Of a DNA stretch of 64,000 bases, positions 25,983-34,482 are shown one piece after another. Each line of letters opens with the position of its first letter. Within the stretch, counting starts at the first letter, position 1. The translations under genes and the position numbers were made by a program. Source of the DNA: CADEDH01 sp963732695 (GTDB lineage: Bacteria > Actinomycetota > Acidimicrobiia > Acidimicrobiales > SZUA-35); the NCBI GenBank assembly GCA_963732695.1, contig CAVTAP010000001.1, positions 186,001 through 250,000 of the forward strand, in the 5' to 3' direction. The notes below the pieces were generated by a model. That model searched no databases, was not told the DNA's origin, and was given only the letters and a program-made list of their open reading frames with translations.

Positions 25983-26404
25983 CTGTGGAGGCGGGCGTCG
26001 GTGTCGTGCAGGCGGATGGCCAGTTCGGTGGCGATGGCCCGCACCAGCGGCGGGTTGTCGTCGAGGATCTGGTCGAACCGGTTGTAGGGGATGACCATGA
26101 GCTCCACGTCGGTCTTGGCCCGCACCGTGGCGCTGGCCGGACCCTGCACGAAGAAGGCGAGCTCGCCCACGAACTCACCGGCCGGGATCTCGGCGATCTC
26201 GTTGCCGTCGATCTCCACCACCGCCGTGCCCGACTCGATCACGTAGAACTCGTGGTGGTGCTTGCCCTGCTCGATCAAGACGTGACCGGCGCTCACCGAC
26301 ACCTCGTCGGCGGCGGACGCCAGGTGGTGAAGGGCGTCAGTGCCGGCTTTGGCAAAGATCGGCACCGCCTTCAACCGGGCTTCCTTGGGATCTGACTTGG
26401 CCAT
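25979..26404 (-). CDS. cyclic nucleotide-binding domain protein
   Basis: 141 residues, a stand-alone cNMP-binding beta-roll: VSAGHVLIEQGKHHHEFYVI, then a phosphate-binding-cassette-like GEFVGELAFFVQGPASATV. There is no DNA-binding domain or effector, so it may be a small sensor or partner protein, or may no longer bind a nucleotide. ATG 26404 has AGGAGAGGAA as ribosome site. It lies 36 nt after the LLM gene on the same strand and is probably co-transcribed with it. Confidence 0.83.
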   Translation of the reverse strand: MAKSDPKEARLKAVPIFAKAGTDALHHLASAADEVSVSAGHVLIEQGKHHHEFYVIESGTAVVEIDGNEIAEIPAGEFVGELAFFVQGPASATVRAKTDVELMVIPYNRFDQILDDNPPLVRAIATELAIRLHDTDARLHS

Positions 26405-26440
26405 TGATTCCTCTCCTGATGGGTCGACGGGTCGGCGCTA

Positions 26441-27478
26441 TCACTCGACCCAGGCTTTGATCTGCTCGATCGTGCCGAGCTTGTCTTCACCTTGGGGTTC
26501 GATGTTCAGATACGTGACGCCGACTTCGTTGTACACCTTCAGGCGCTCCCGCACATGGGACTCAGGTCCACACAATGTGGCCAGATCCAGATATTCGTCA
26601 GGAACGGCCGCCGTGGCCTCGTCGCGTCGGCCGCTGAGGAAGAGGTCCTGGATCTTCTCCGCCTCGTCCTCCCAGCCATAGCGCCGGAACAGATCGTTGT
26701 AGAAGTTCTTGCTCTTGGCCCCCATGCCGCCCACGTAGAAGGCGATGTGGGCCCGGGCCGCCTCGCGGGCCTCGTGCACCACCTGCCCCTCGCCGATGGC
26801 CACCGGGCCGCCGGCGATGATGTCGAGCGGGCCCAGCGCCGGGTCGCGCCGGGCCGAGCCGGCGGCCAGGGCATCGCCCCAGACCTGCTGGAACCGGTCG
26901 GGAACGAAGTGGATCGGCTGCCAGCCGTTGGCCACCTCGGCCGTGAGCTCCACGTTCTTGGGCCCGATGGAGGCGATCACGATCGGGATGTCCTGGCGCT
27001 GCATCCGGTTCACGAACTTGAGCGGCTTGCCCAGGCCGGTGCCCTCGCCCTCGGGTAGGGGCACGGAGTAGGCCTGGCCCTGGTGGACCACCTTGTCGCC
27101 CGACCACACCTTGCGGCAGATCTCGATCGTGTCCCGGGTGCGGGCCAGGGGCTTGGCGAACGGCACCCCGTGCCATCCCTCGATCACCTGGGGGCCCGAC
27201 GTTCCCAGCCCCAGCACGAAGCGGCCGCCGGAGAGGGCGTCGATCGTGGCCGCCGTCTGGGCGATCAGGCTGGGGCTGCGGGAGTAGACGGGCACGATGC
27301 CGGTCATCAGCTCCAGCGTGGTGGTCTGGCCGGCCAGGTAGGCCAGCGTGGAGATGAGGTCGAAGCCGTAGATCTCGCCCCCCCATACGAGGTCGACCCC
27401 GGCCGACTCCAGATCCCGGGCCTGCTTGGCCAGGCGAACCGGATCGCCGGTGAACGCGATGGTGGTGCTGATCTTCAT
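26441..27478 (-). CDS. LLM-class (F420-type) oxidoreductase
   Basis: 345 residues, TIM-barrel luciferase-like protein. MKISTTIAFTGDP, AATIDALSGGRFVLGLGTSG and VEGWHGVPF-like sequence (IEGWHGVPFAKPL) place it with F420-dependent oxidoreductases of actinobacteria. ATG 27478 is chosen over GTG 27487 because it begins the conserved N-terminus and a TACGGT box ends 7 nt upstream on the minus strand. It diverges from the two-domain hydrolase gene. Confidence 0.88.
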   Translation of the reverse strand: MKISTTIAFTGDPVRLAKQARDLESAGVDLVWGGEIYGFDLISTLAYLAGQTTTLELMTGIVPVYSRSPSLIAQTAATIDALSGGRFVLGLGTSGPQVIEGWHGVPFAKPLARTRDTIEICRKVWSGDKVVHQGQAYSVPLPEGEGTGLGKPLKFVNRMQRQDIPIVIASIGPKNVELTAEVANGWQPIHFVPDRFQQVWGDALAAGSARRDPALGPLDIIAGGPVAIGEGQVVHEAREAARAHIAFYVGGMGAKSKNFYNDLFRRYGWEDEAEKIQDLFLSGRRDEATAAVPDEYLDLATLCGPESHVRERLKVYNEVGVTYLNIEPQGEDKLGTIEQIKAWVE

Positions 27479-27550
27479 GGGCGACACCGTAGTTGGCCCC
27501 GGGCCGGCGAGAAAGCAGAACGGCCGCCGTCAAGATCTACTATTGGAAGC

Positions 27551-29203
27551 GTGCTGGAGAAGGGTTCGATCGAGACCAGCCTGGTGCCCGGTCCCGTCGA
27601 GTACTCGACGCTGCGCGCCGGTAGCGGCCCCAGCTCCGAGTTGCCCATCGTGCTGTGGCTCCACGGCGGGGGTGGATCGTCCCGGTTCCTGGAGACGTGC
27701 CAGGCCCAGTTCGTGGCCTGCTGGTCCGAATCGAGCCTGCCCGACCTGGTGGCCGTGACCCCCAGCGCCGGCTGGTCGTTCTACCTCGACCGGTTGGACG
27801 GCACGGAGCAGTGGGAGACGTTCCTGCTCGACGAGCTGGTGCCCCACATCCGCAAGCAGACCGGCTCCACCGCCGGGCCTCTGGTGGTGGGCGGGATCTC
27901 GGTGGGGGCGCTGGCCGCCCTGCGCATCGCCTTCCGCCGGCCCGAGTTGGTGGCCGCCGTGGCCGCGGTGGAGCCCACGCTGGAGGCGGCCACCCGGCCC
28001 GACGAGGTGCCCCTCCGTGACCGGGTGCACATGCCCGCCGCCATTCGCCGCCGCCTCTACGGCGACCCGGTGGACGGCGACTACTGGCTGGCCAACCACC
28101 CGCTGGCCCTGGTCGGCGGCAACGCCCCGGCCATCGCCGCCGCCCGTACCGCCATCTACCTGGAGTGCGGCGACAGCGACCAGTTCCACGCGCAGTACGG
28201 AGCCGAGCTGCTGCACCGGCGCCTGTTCGACGCCGGCCTGTCGCACGAGTACCGCCTCGTCCGGGGGGCCAACCACGTGGGGCCCACCGTGGGGCCCCGC
28301 ATCGTCGACGCCCTGCGGTTCGTGGGCCGGGTGCTCAAGCCCAGCCCGTTCGACGGCCAGTCGCTGCAGGCCATCGTGGAGGTGGAGACGTTCGCCTCCC
28401 GGGTGCGGGAGCTGGAGCAGGCCGTCGGGTACCGCCAGCGCCACGAGGTCCGGGGCCCGGACTGCCAGCTCGTCGTGCACGCCCAGGGCCAGGGGCCCCG
28501 GGTGGTGCTGCTGCCCTCGCTGGGCCGGGGAGCGGCCGACTTCGCCGATCTGGCCGACCGCCTGGCCCGGGCCGGCTACACCGTGCTGCGGCCCGAGCCG
28601 CGGGGCGTCGGTGGCAGCTCGCGCTCGCTCGACCGCCTCACCCTCGACGACTTCGCCGACGACGTGGCCGCCGTGATCGACGCCTTCGGCGGCCCTGCCA
28701 CCCTGGTCGGCCACGACTTCGGCGGCCAGGTGGCCCAGATGGTGGCCTACCTCTACCCCGACCTCGTGTCGTCCCTGGTGCTGGCGGCTTCACCGGGGCC
28801 GATCCAGCCCAAGCCGGAGCCGGCCACCGCCCTGCGCCGGGTGTTCATCCCCGAGCTGAGCAACACCGACCACCTGGAAGCCGTCGCCCTGGCCCTGTTC
28901 GCCCCGGGCAACGACCCGGTGGCCTGGGTCGACGGGTGGCACCCCACGCTGGCCTTCGCCCAGGCCGAGGCCGAGCGCCAGATCGCCATCGAGGAGCTGT
29001 GGGCCCGGCTGCGCACCGAGACCCTGGTGATCCAGCCGGCCGACGACCTGATCGTGCTACCGGACAACGCCGAGCTGATGGCGGCCCAGGCCGGCGACCT
29101 GGTGCAGGTGGTCACGATCCCGGGTGCCGGCCATGCCCTGCTGCCCGAGCAGCCCGAAGCGGTGGCCACGGCCATCCTGGGGTGGCTCCGGGCCCGTTCG
29201 TGA
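27551..29203 (+). CDS. fused two-domain alpha/beta hydrolase
   Basis: 550 residues with two separate alpha/beta-hydrolase domains. Domain 1 (about 1-265) is esterase-like: WLHGGGGSSRF oxyanion loop, nucleophile elbow GGISVGALA (Ser near 115) and a late His in GANHVGPT. Domain 2 (about 290-550) has FGGPATLVGHDFGGQVAQ, where the nucleophile position is Asp as in epoxide hydrolases and dehalogenases, and His in GAGHALLPEQ near 527. Both domains look catalytically complete. GTG 27551 follows a TACTAT box by 7 nt. Substrates are unknown. Confidence 0.85.
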   Translation: MLEKGSIETSLVPGPVEYSTLRAGSGPSSELPIVLWLHGGGGSSRFLETCQAQFVACWSESSLPDLVAVTPSAGWSFYLDRLDGTEQWETFLLDELVPHIRKQTGSTAGPLVVGGISVGALAALRIAFRRPELVAAVAAVEPTLEAATRPDEVPLRDRVHMPAAIRRRLYGDPVDGDYWLANHPLALVGGNAPAIAAARTAIYLECGDSDQFHAQYGAELLHRRLFDAGLSHEYRLVRGANHVGPTVGPRIVDALRFVGRVLKPSPFDGQSLQAIVEVETFASRVRELEQAVGYRQRHEVRGPDCQLVVHAQGQGPRVVLLPSLGRGAADFADLADRLARAGYTVLRPEPRGVGGSSRSLDRLTLDDFADDVAAVIDAFGGPATLVGHDFGGQVAQMVAYLYPDLVSSLVLAASPGPIQPKPEPATALRRVFIPELSNTDHLEAVALALFAPGNDPVAWVDGWHPTLAFAQAEAERQIAIEELWARLRTETLVIQPADDLIVLPDNAELMAAQAGDLVQVVTIPGAGHALLPEQPEAVATAILGWLRARS

Positions 29204-29217
29204 CGTAGCTTCGCCCC

Positions 29218-30087
29218 ATGACGGTGCGCGAACTGGAAACGTTGGCCTACGGCTACGGGCTGCTCGAGGGGCCTCGGGTCGACGCCGCCGGCAACCTGTA
29301 CTTCAGCGACGTCCCCAACGGCGGGGTGTACCGCCTCGCCCCCGACGGCGAGGTCACGGTGGCCGTGCCCAAGCGGCGGGGGGTGGGCGGGATCGCCATC
29401 CACGCCGAGGGTGGCCTGGTGATCGGGGGCCGCAACATCTGCCACGTGGTGAACGGCGAGACCCGGGTGCTGTTCGAGTCGCCGGCCCGGGGCTTCAACG
29501 ACCTGATCACCGATTCGGCCGGTCGGGTGATCTGCGGCACGCTGGCCGCCGACCCGTTCAGCACCAGTGATTCGGACAGCGGGGAGGATCGGCCCGCCGG
29601 CGGCGCCTACCGGATCAACCTCGACGGCTCGGTGGACGAGCTCTACGGCGGCATCGCCCTCACCAACGGCATCGCCTTCTCGCCCGACGGCTCGCAGGTC
29701 TACCACGCCGACACCGGCAACCACTGCCTGGTCACCCACGACGTGATCGCCGACGGCGTCGGCGCCTCCGGGTTCGTGAACCGTCGCAACCTGGGTCAGG
29801 CCGACGACTTCAACCCCGACGGGGTGGCGGTGGACGAGGCCGGCGTGGTGTGGGTGGCCGACTACATGGCCGGTTGCGTCAAGGCCCTCGACCCGGCCAC
29901 GGGGGCGATCGTGGACCGGATCGACGTGCCGTCGAAGTTCGTCACCAGCCTCTGCTTCGGCGGAGCCGACCGCCGCGACCTGTACATCGTCACGGCCGAC
30001 AACACCGACGACGCCGAGCGCAAGGGCACCGTGTTCCGGACCCGGGCCGAGGTGCCCGGTGTGGCCGTGGCCGAGGCCCGGGTATGA
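29218..30087 (+). CDS. SMP-30/gluconolactonase/LRE-family protein
   Basis: 289 residues, a six-bladed beta-propeller lactonase or hydrolase, predicted cytosolic. LLEGPRVDAAGNLYFSDV supplies the metal-binding Glu, ALTNGIAFSPDGSQVYHADT the Asn, and FNPDGVAVDEAGVVWVADY the Asp, as in the family. ATG 29218 lies 6 nt after TAGCTT. Its TGA overlaps the start of the APH-type kinase gene, so they are coupled. Confidence 0.87.
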   Translation: MTVRELETLAYGYGLLEGPRVDAAGNLYFSDVPNGGVYRLAPDGEVTVAVPKRRGVGGIAIHAEGGLVIGGRNICHVVNGETRVLFESPARGFNDLITDSAGRVICGTLAADPFSTSDSDSGEDRPAGGAYRINLDGSVDELYGGIALTNGIAFSPDGSQVYHADTGNHCLVTHDVIADGVGASGFVNRRNLGQADDFNPDGVAVDEAGVVWVADYMAGCVKALDPATGAIVDRIDVPSKFVTSLCFGGADRRDLYIVTADNTDDAERKGTVFRTRAEVPGVAVAEARV

Positions 30088-31145
30088 GCGCCGTGAGCGG
30101 CAGCGACACGGACACCCCGGGCTACGACCGGCCGTCGGTCGAGGCCTGGTTGGCGGCCAACGTCTCGGTGCTGGCCCCGCCGCTCGAGTGGGTGCAGCTG
30201 GAGGGCGGGCACTCCAACCTCACCTACCTGGTGGTGGACGCGGCTGGCCGCCGGGCCGTGATCCGCCGCCCGCCCCAGGGTGAGCTGCTGCCCAAGGCCC
30301 ACGACATGGCCCGGGAGTTCGCCGTGATCAGCGGGCTGGGCCCCACCTCGGTGCCGGTGGCCGAGGCCCATGCCCTGTGCCTCGACACCTCCGTCACCGG
30401 AGCCCCCTTCTACCTGATGAGCGAGGTGCCGGGCCGGGCCATGTACACGGCCGAGGCGGTGGAGGAGTACCTGTCGGTGGAGGCCCGGGGCAACGTGGGG
30501 GCCTCGTTCATCGAGACCCTGGCCGCCCTCCACTCGGTCGATCCCGACGAGGTGGGCCTGGGCGACCTGGGCCGGCGCGACGGCTACGTCCAGCGCCAGC
30601 TCAAGACGTGGTACGGGTCGTGGACGGCATCCGCCGCCGGGGCGCGGTACGACGACGATCGGGTGCACCGGCTGTTCACCCAGCTCACGGCGGCGGCCCC
30701 GGAGCAGGGGGCGGCCCGGGTGGTGCACGGCGACTACGGCCTGCACAACTGCATGCTCGGGCCCGACGGGGCGGTGACGGCCGTGCTCGACTGGGAGATC
30801 GCCACCCTGGGCGACCCCCTGGCCGACTTCGCCTACGCCGTGAACGGCTGGGGTGACCCCGACGACGAGGTCCGCATCTCCCACGAGAGCGCCACCACCG
30901 CCCCCGGGTTCGTCCGCCGCCAGGCCCTGATCGACCGCTACGCCGAGCTGACCGGGGCCGACCTGAGCCACATCGGCTTCTACCGCACGTTCAATTACTT
31001 CAAGACGGCCTGCATCCTCCACGGCGTCTACGCACGCTACCTGGAGGGCAAGAAGAGCTCGGAGGGGATCGACCTGCCCGCTCTCAAGGAGCGCATGCAG
31101 GCCGCCGTCCTCCTGGCCGACCAGGGAGCCCTTGACTTGAAGTGA
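30084..31145 (+). CDS. APH-family phosphotransferase (acyl-CoA dehydrogenase-associated type)
   Basis: 353 residues with a kinase-like fold: LEGGHSNLTYLV, RRAVIRRPPQGELLPKAHDM (typical of the proteins annotated near acyl-CoA dehydrogenases, FadE36-like), the catalytic VHGDYGLHNCM near 213 and the metal-binding LDWEIATLGDPLADFAY near 234. These are likely small-molecule kinases of lipid or xenobiotic catabolism rather than antibiotic resistance enzymes. ATG 30084 overlaps the lactonase stop. Confidence 0.88.
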   Translation: MSAVSGSDTDTPGYDRPSVEAWLAANVSVLAPPLEWVQLEGGHSNLTYLVVDAAGRRAVIRRPPQGELLPKAHDMAREFAVISGLGPTSVPVAEAHALCLDTSVTGAPFYLMSEVPGRAMYTAEAVEEYLSVEARGNVGASFIETLAALHSVDPDEVGLGDLGRRDGYVQRQLKTWYGSWTASAAGARYDDDRVHRLFTQLTAAAPEQGAARVVHGDYGLHNCMLGPDGAVTAVLDWEIATLGDPLADFAYAVNGWGDPDDEVRISHESATTAPGFVRRQALIDRYAELTGADLSHIGFYRTFNYFKTACILHGVYARYLEGKKSSEGIDLPALKERMQAAVLLADQGALDLK

Positions 31146-31168
31146 ACTTGAGGTCATACGGTCCCGCT

Positions 31169-32950
31169 ATGACCTCGACCAGCGAAACTCTCACGGAGAC
31201 CGTGGCCCGGGCCGACGACCTGAGCCCCGGCACGATGCGCATGGTGACGGTGGGCGGCCACCCGGTGGCCCTCATCACCACCGGAGCGGGCACCTACGCC
31301 CTCGACAACGCCTGCCCCCATCAGGGCTACGGCCTGGTGACCGGCACCCTGCAGACGGGGGCCGCCGGCGGCACCGTGCAGACGGGGGCCGCCGGCGGCA
31401 CCGTCACCTGCCAGTGGCACAACTGGAAGTTCGAGGTGGCCACCGGCCGGTGCCTGATGGGGGAGGAGGACGTGGCCTGCCATCCGGTGGCCGTGGTCGA
31501 CGGCGAGGTGCGGGTGACCGTGCGCCGCCCGTCGGCGGCCGAAACCCGGGAACGGTTGTGGCCCAGCCTGCGCCGGGGTCTGGCCGCCGACTACATGGGC
31601 CAGGTGGCGCGTGACACCGTCCGCCTGCTCGACGCCGGTGCCACCCCGGCCGAGATCATGACCGACACGGTGCGGGCCCGGGCCGCCCACACCGACGGCG
31701 GGGTTGGCCACGAGATGGCGATGGCGGCCGACTGCCTGGCCCGGGCCGAGTCGGCCGAGGGAGACGACCGGGTGTTGCCACTGGTCCAGGGGCTGTCGGG
31801 CTGGGCCGAGGAGACCCGGGACCGGCCCGCCCTCCCATTGCCCCCACCCGACGCCTCGGTCGAGCTGGCCGCCGCCGTCGAGACCGAGGACGAGACCAGC
31901 GCCCTGGCCTCGGTGCGGGGCCAGCTGTTGGCGGGGGCCGGGCCCGACGACCTGCGTCACCAAATGCTGCTGGCGGCCTCGGCCCACCACCTGAGCTACG
32001 GCCACGGAATCATCTACACCCAGAAGGCGTTCGAGTTGCTCGACCGGATCGGTTGGGATGCCGCCCCCGACCTGTTGCCCCACCTGGTCCGCACCCTGGT
32101 GCGGGCCACCCGGGAAGACACCCTGCCCTATATGCGCCCGGCGGTGCGGGCCCTGGCCGGGGTCGACCTCGACGCGCTGGCCGCCGCTCCCGGGCCCGCG
32201 GCCACCGGCTGGTCCGCCGCCGGCGAGCCGGGGGCGCAGCTCACAGCTGAGCTGCTGAGCGCCGCCGAGGCCCCGATCACAAGGGCGGCGGCGGCCGTGG
32301 TGGAGGGCGCCGGAGTCGACGGGTTGCTCGACACCGTCGTCGACGCCGTGTCGCTGCGACTCCTGGGCCACGACGTGGCCTTGGAGCACGACCACGGCGA
32401 CGGGTTCGGCTGGCTCGACATCACCCACGGCCTCACGATGGCCGAGGCCGCCCGCTGGGCCTGGCGGGTCGATCCCGGGCCCCACACGGCGCGCCTGGCC
32501 CTGTGGGCCACCTGGTTGTTGTTCGACACCGGCCGGGCCGAGCGCCGGCGGCGGGGCGGCACCGCTGCGGGCAGCCCGGCCTCGGCCGGGGAGGCGGCCG
32601 ATCGATTCGGGGCCCGGGCCGGCGCGGAGGCCGGCGCCGAGTTGGCCGCCGCCGTGCAGGATCGCCGGGGCGGCGAGGCGGTGGCACTGGCCCTGGGCTC
32701 GGACCCGACGGTGGTGGCCGACGCCCTGGCCGGCGCCGCCCTGGTCGACGGGGCCGGCTCGTTCATCGTGGTGGCCCATCTGGTGAAGACGGCCGAAGCG
32801 GCCCGCCGGGAGGCCGGGCGGCGGGGCACGGCGCTCCCCTTGGCCGGAGCCGCCCGCTACCTGGCCTCGCCCCGCCGGGAGCGGTTCGTGGCCCGCAACG
32901 TGGCCGACTCGCTGGGCTTCCTCCGCACGGGGCGGCCTCCCCGGCGCTGA
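31169..32950 (+). CDS. Rieske [2Fe-2S] domain protein with long helical C-terminal region
   Basis: 593 residues. The N-terminal 115 hold a Rieske fold with NACPHQG near residue 48 and CQWHNWKF near 80; these CxH and CxxH pairs bind the cluster. The spacing between them is unusually long because of an internal 27-bp duplication. The remaining 480 residues are mostly helical with several conserved His (ASAHHLSYGHG, DITHGLTM), similar to questin-oxidase-like regions of Rieske-containing proteins of unknown role. ATG 31169 follows a TACGGT box by 6 nt; GTG 31142 is an alternative. An electron-transfer or oxidase function is inferred. Confidence 0.8.
   Translation: MTSTSETLTETVARADDLSPGTMRMVTVGGHPVALITTGAGTYALDNACPHQGYGLVTGTLQTGAAGGTVQTGAAGGTVTCQWHNWKFEVATGRCLMGEEDVACHPVAVVDGEVRVTVRRPSAAETRERLWPSLRRGLAADYMGQVARDTVRLLDAGATPAEIMTDTVRARAAHTDGGVGHEMAMAADCLARAESAEGDDRVLPLVQGLSGWAEETRDRPALPLPPPDASVELAAAVETEDETSALASVRGQLLAGAGPDDLRHQMLLAASAHHLSYGHGIIYTQKAFELLDRIGWDAAPDLLPHLVRTLVRATREDTLPYMRPAVRALAGVDLDALAAAPGPAATGWSAAGEPGAQLTAELLSAAEAPITRAAAAVVEGAGVDGLLDTVVDAVSLRLLGHDVALEHDHGDGFGWLDITHGLTMAEAARWAWRVDPGPHTARLALWATWLLFDTGRAERRRRGGTAAGSPASAGEAADRFGARAGAEAGAELAAAVQDRRGGEAVALALGSDPTVVADALAGAALVDGAGSFIVVAHLVKTAEAARREAGRRGTALPLAGAARYLASPRRERFVARNVADSLGFLRTGRPPRR
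31351..31404. repeat. 27-bp perfect tandem duplication in the Rieske cluster loop
   Basis: Units 31351-31377 and 31378-31404 are identical and encode QTGAAGGTV twice, between the two cluster-binding motifs. One copy would restore a more usual spacing. Confidence 0.9.
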
Positions 32951-33000
32951 GGGCCCGGGAGCGGCGGCGGCCATCGGCGTTTCCACTAACGTGAGCGGTC

Positions 33001-33867
33001 ATGGCTTACCCCCCACCAGGCTGGTATGACGATCCGGCGGGCAACACGGCCCTCGAGCGGTACTGGGACGGCAACCAGTGGACCGAGCACACCCGGGAGA
33101 CGGCCGCCGCCGCCCCGCCTCCGCCGGCGCCGGCTCCGATGGCGCCGGTTCCCGGCCCCGGGGCGGCCCCGATGAGCATGGGCGGCGGCGTGGGAGGGAT
33201 CCGTACCGAGCTCCTGAGCGACAGCCAGTACGCCGAGATCGGCTCGGGCCAGCGGGTCAGCCGGCAGAACTCGAAGCTGCTGAAGGTGGTGCTGGGCGAC
33301 GACCTGCTGGCCCGCCAGGGGTCGATGGTGGCCTTCCAGGGAGCCATCGACTTCGACTACGAGAGCTCCGGCTTCAGCAAGTTCTTGAAGAAGGCGGTGA
33401 CGGGGGAGGGTCTGCCCCTGATGCGATGCACCGGGCAGGGTGAGCTGTTCCTGGCCGATGGGGGCAAGCAGGTGCACCTGATCTTCCTGGAGGGGGCCGG
33501 CCTCACCGTCAACGGGCGCAACGTGCTGGCCTTCGAGCCGTCGCTCAGCTGGGACATCGAGCGGGTGAAGGGCGTGGGGATCGCCGCCGGCGGCCTGTTC
33601 AACACCCGGCTGGAGGGGCACGGCTGGGTGGCCATCACCACCGACGGCGAGCCCGTGGTGCTGCGCACCGACATGCCCACCTTCGCCGACGCCGACGCCG
33701 CCGTGGCCTGGAGCTCGAACCTGGTGACAACGCTCAACCGTACGATCAAGGCCAAGGCCCTGATCGGCCGGGGCTCGGGCGAGGTGGCCCAGCTGTCGTT
33801 CCAGGGTCAAGGCATCGTGATCATCCAGCCCTCCGAGGGCGACGTGGTGCCGCCCCACGTGCACTGA
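33001..33867 (+). CDS. AIM24-family protein with N-terminal DUF2510 domain
   Basis: 288 residues. PPGWYDDPAGNTALERYWDG is a DUF2510 module, common at the N-terminus of actinobacterial membrane or envelope proteins; a Pro/Ala linker follows, then a beta-rich AIM24-like domain from about residue 62 (SKLLKVVLGDDLLARQGSMV, GQGELFLAD, RLEGHGWVAI). No membrane segment is present. Function is not established for the family in bacteria. ATG 33001 lies 8 nt after TAACGT. Confidence 0.82.
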   Translation: MAYPPPGWYDDPAGNTALERYWDGNQWTEHTRETAAAAPPPPAPAPMAPVPGPGAAPMSMGGGVGGIRTELLSDSQYAEIGSGQRVSRQNSKLLKVVLGDDLLARQGSMVAFQGAIDFDYESSGFSKFLKKAVTGEGLPLMRCTGQGELFLADGGKQVHLIFLEGAGLTVNGRNVLAFEPSLSWDIERVKGVGIAAGGLFNTRLEGHGWVAITTDGEPVVLRTDMPTFADADAAVAWSSNLVTTLNRTIKAKALIGRGSGEVAQLSFQGQGIVIIQPSEGDVVPPHVH

Positions 33868-33882
33868 GTGTCCCGGCCGGCT

Positions 33883-34482
33883 TTACTCGGCCAGCCAGTG
33901 GCCCCCGGCGGCCCGCAGGGCGCCGTCGGGGCCAGGCTGGCAGGTGACGGCCCAGGCCGAGGTGTTCGTGGGCCGGTGGACGGGATCGGCCACGATGTCG
34001 TCGAACCGGCGCCCTTCCAGCTGGCCCAGCAGCAGCTGGTTGACCCGGTAGTGGCCGACCACCACCAGCGTCTGGCCGTCGGGAACGTCGGCCGCCAGGC
34101 GCTGGCCCACCCGGTGGGCCCGGGCGGCCACGTCGGCCAGGCTCTCGCCCCCGGGAATGGGCTCGGTCACGTGATCGGGGCGGATGTGGATGCGGCGCTC
34201 GGCCTTGGCCACCCCCTGCAGCTCGCCGTAGTCCATCTCGGCCAGGTCGTCCACCACCGTGACCGCCAACCCGCAGCGTTCGGCCAGCGGCGCCGCCGTG
34301 CCCCGGGCCCGCTGCAGCGGGCTCGACCAGATCTGGTGCAGCGGGCCCTGGGCGGCCAGCGTCTCGGCCAGGGCTTCGGCCGCGGCCAGGCCGACGTCGC
34401 TCAAGGGCACGTCCTGGCGTCCCATGTAGTGGGTGTCGCTCCAGCCGGTGCGGCCGTGGCGGACGAGGATCAGGCGGATCAT
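33883..34482 (-). CDS. histidine phosphatase (phosphoglycerate mutase-like)
   Basis: 199 residues. LILVRHGRTGWSD is the RHG signature whose His is phosphorylated; SSPLQRARGTA, EMDYGELQG and the second His in VVVGHYRVN complete the active site. Probably a small-molecule phosphatase of the CobC/PhoE/GpmB group; the substrate is unknown. Its ATG overlaps the stop of the HTH-citrate synthase gene (ATGA), so the two are coupled. Confidence 0.88.
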   Translation of the reverse strand: MIRLILVRHGRTGWSDTHYMGRQDVPLSDVGLAAAEALAETLAAQGPLHQIWSSPLQRARGTAAPLAERCGLAVTVVDDLAEMDYGELQGVAKAERRIHIRPDHVTEPIPGGESLADVAARAHRVGQRLAADVPDGQTLVVVGHYRVNQLLLGQLEGRRFDDIVADPVHRPTNTSAWAVTCQPGPDGALRAAGGHWLAE

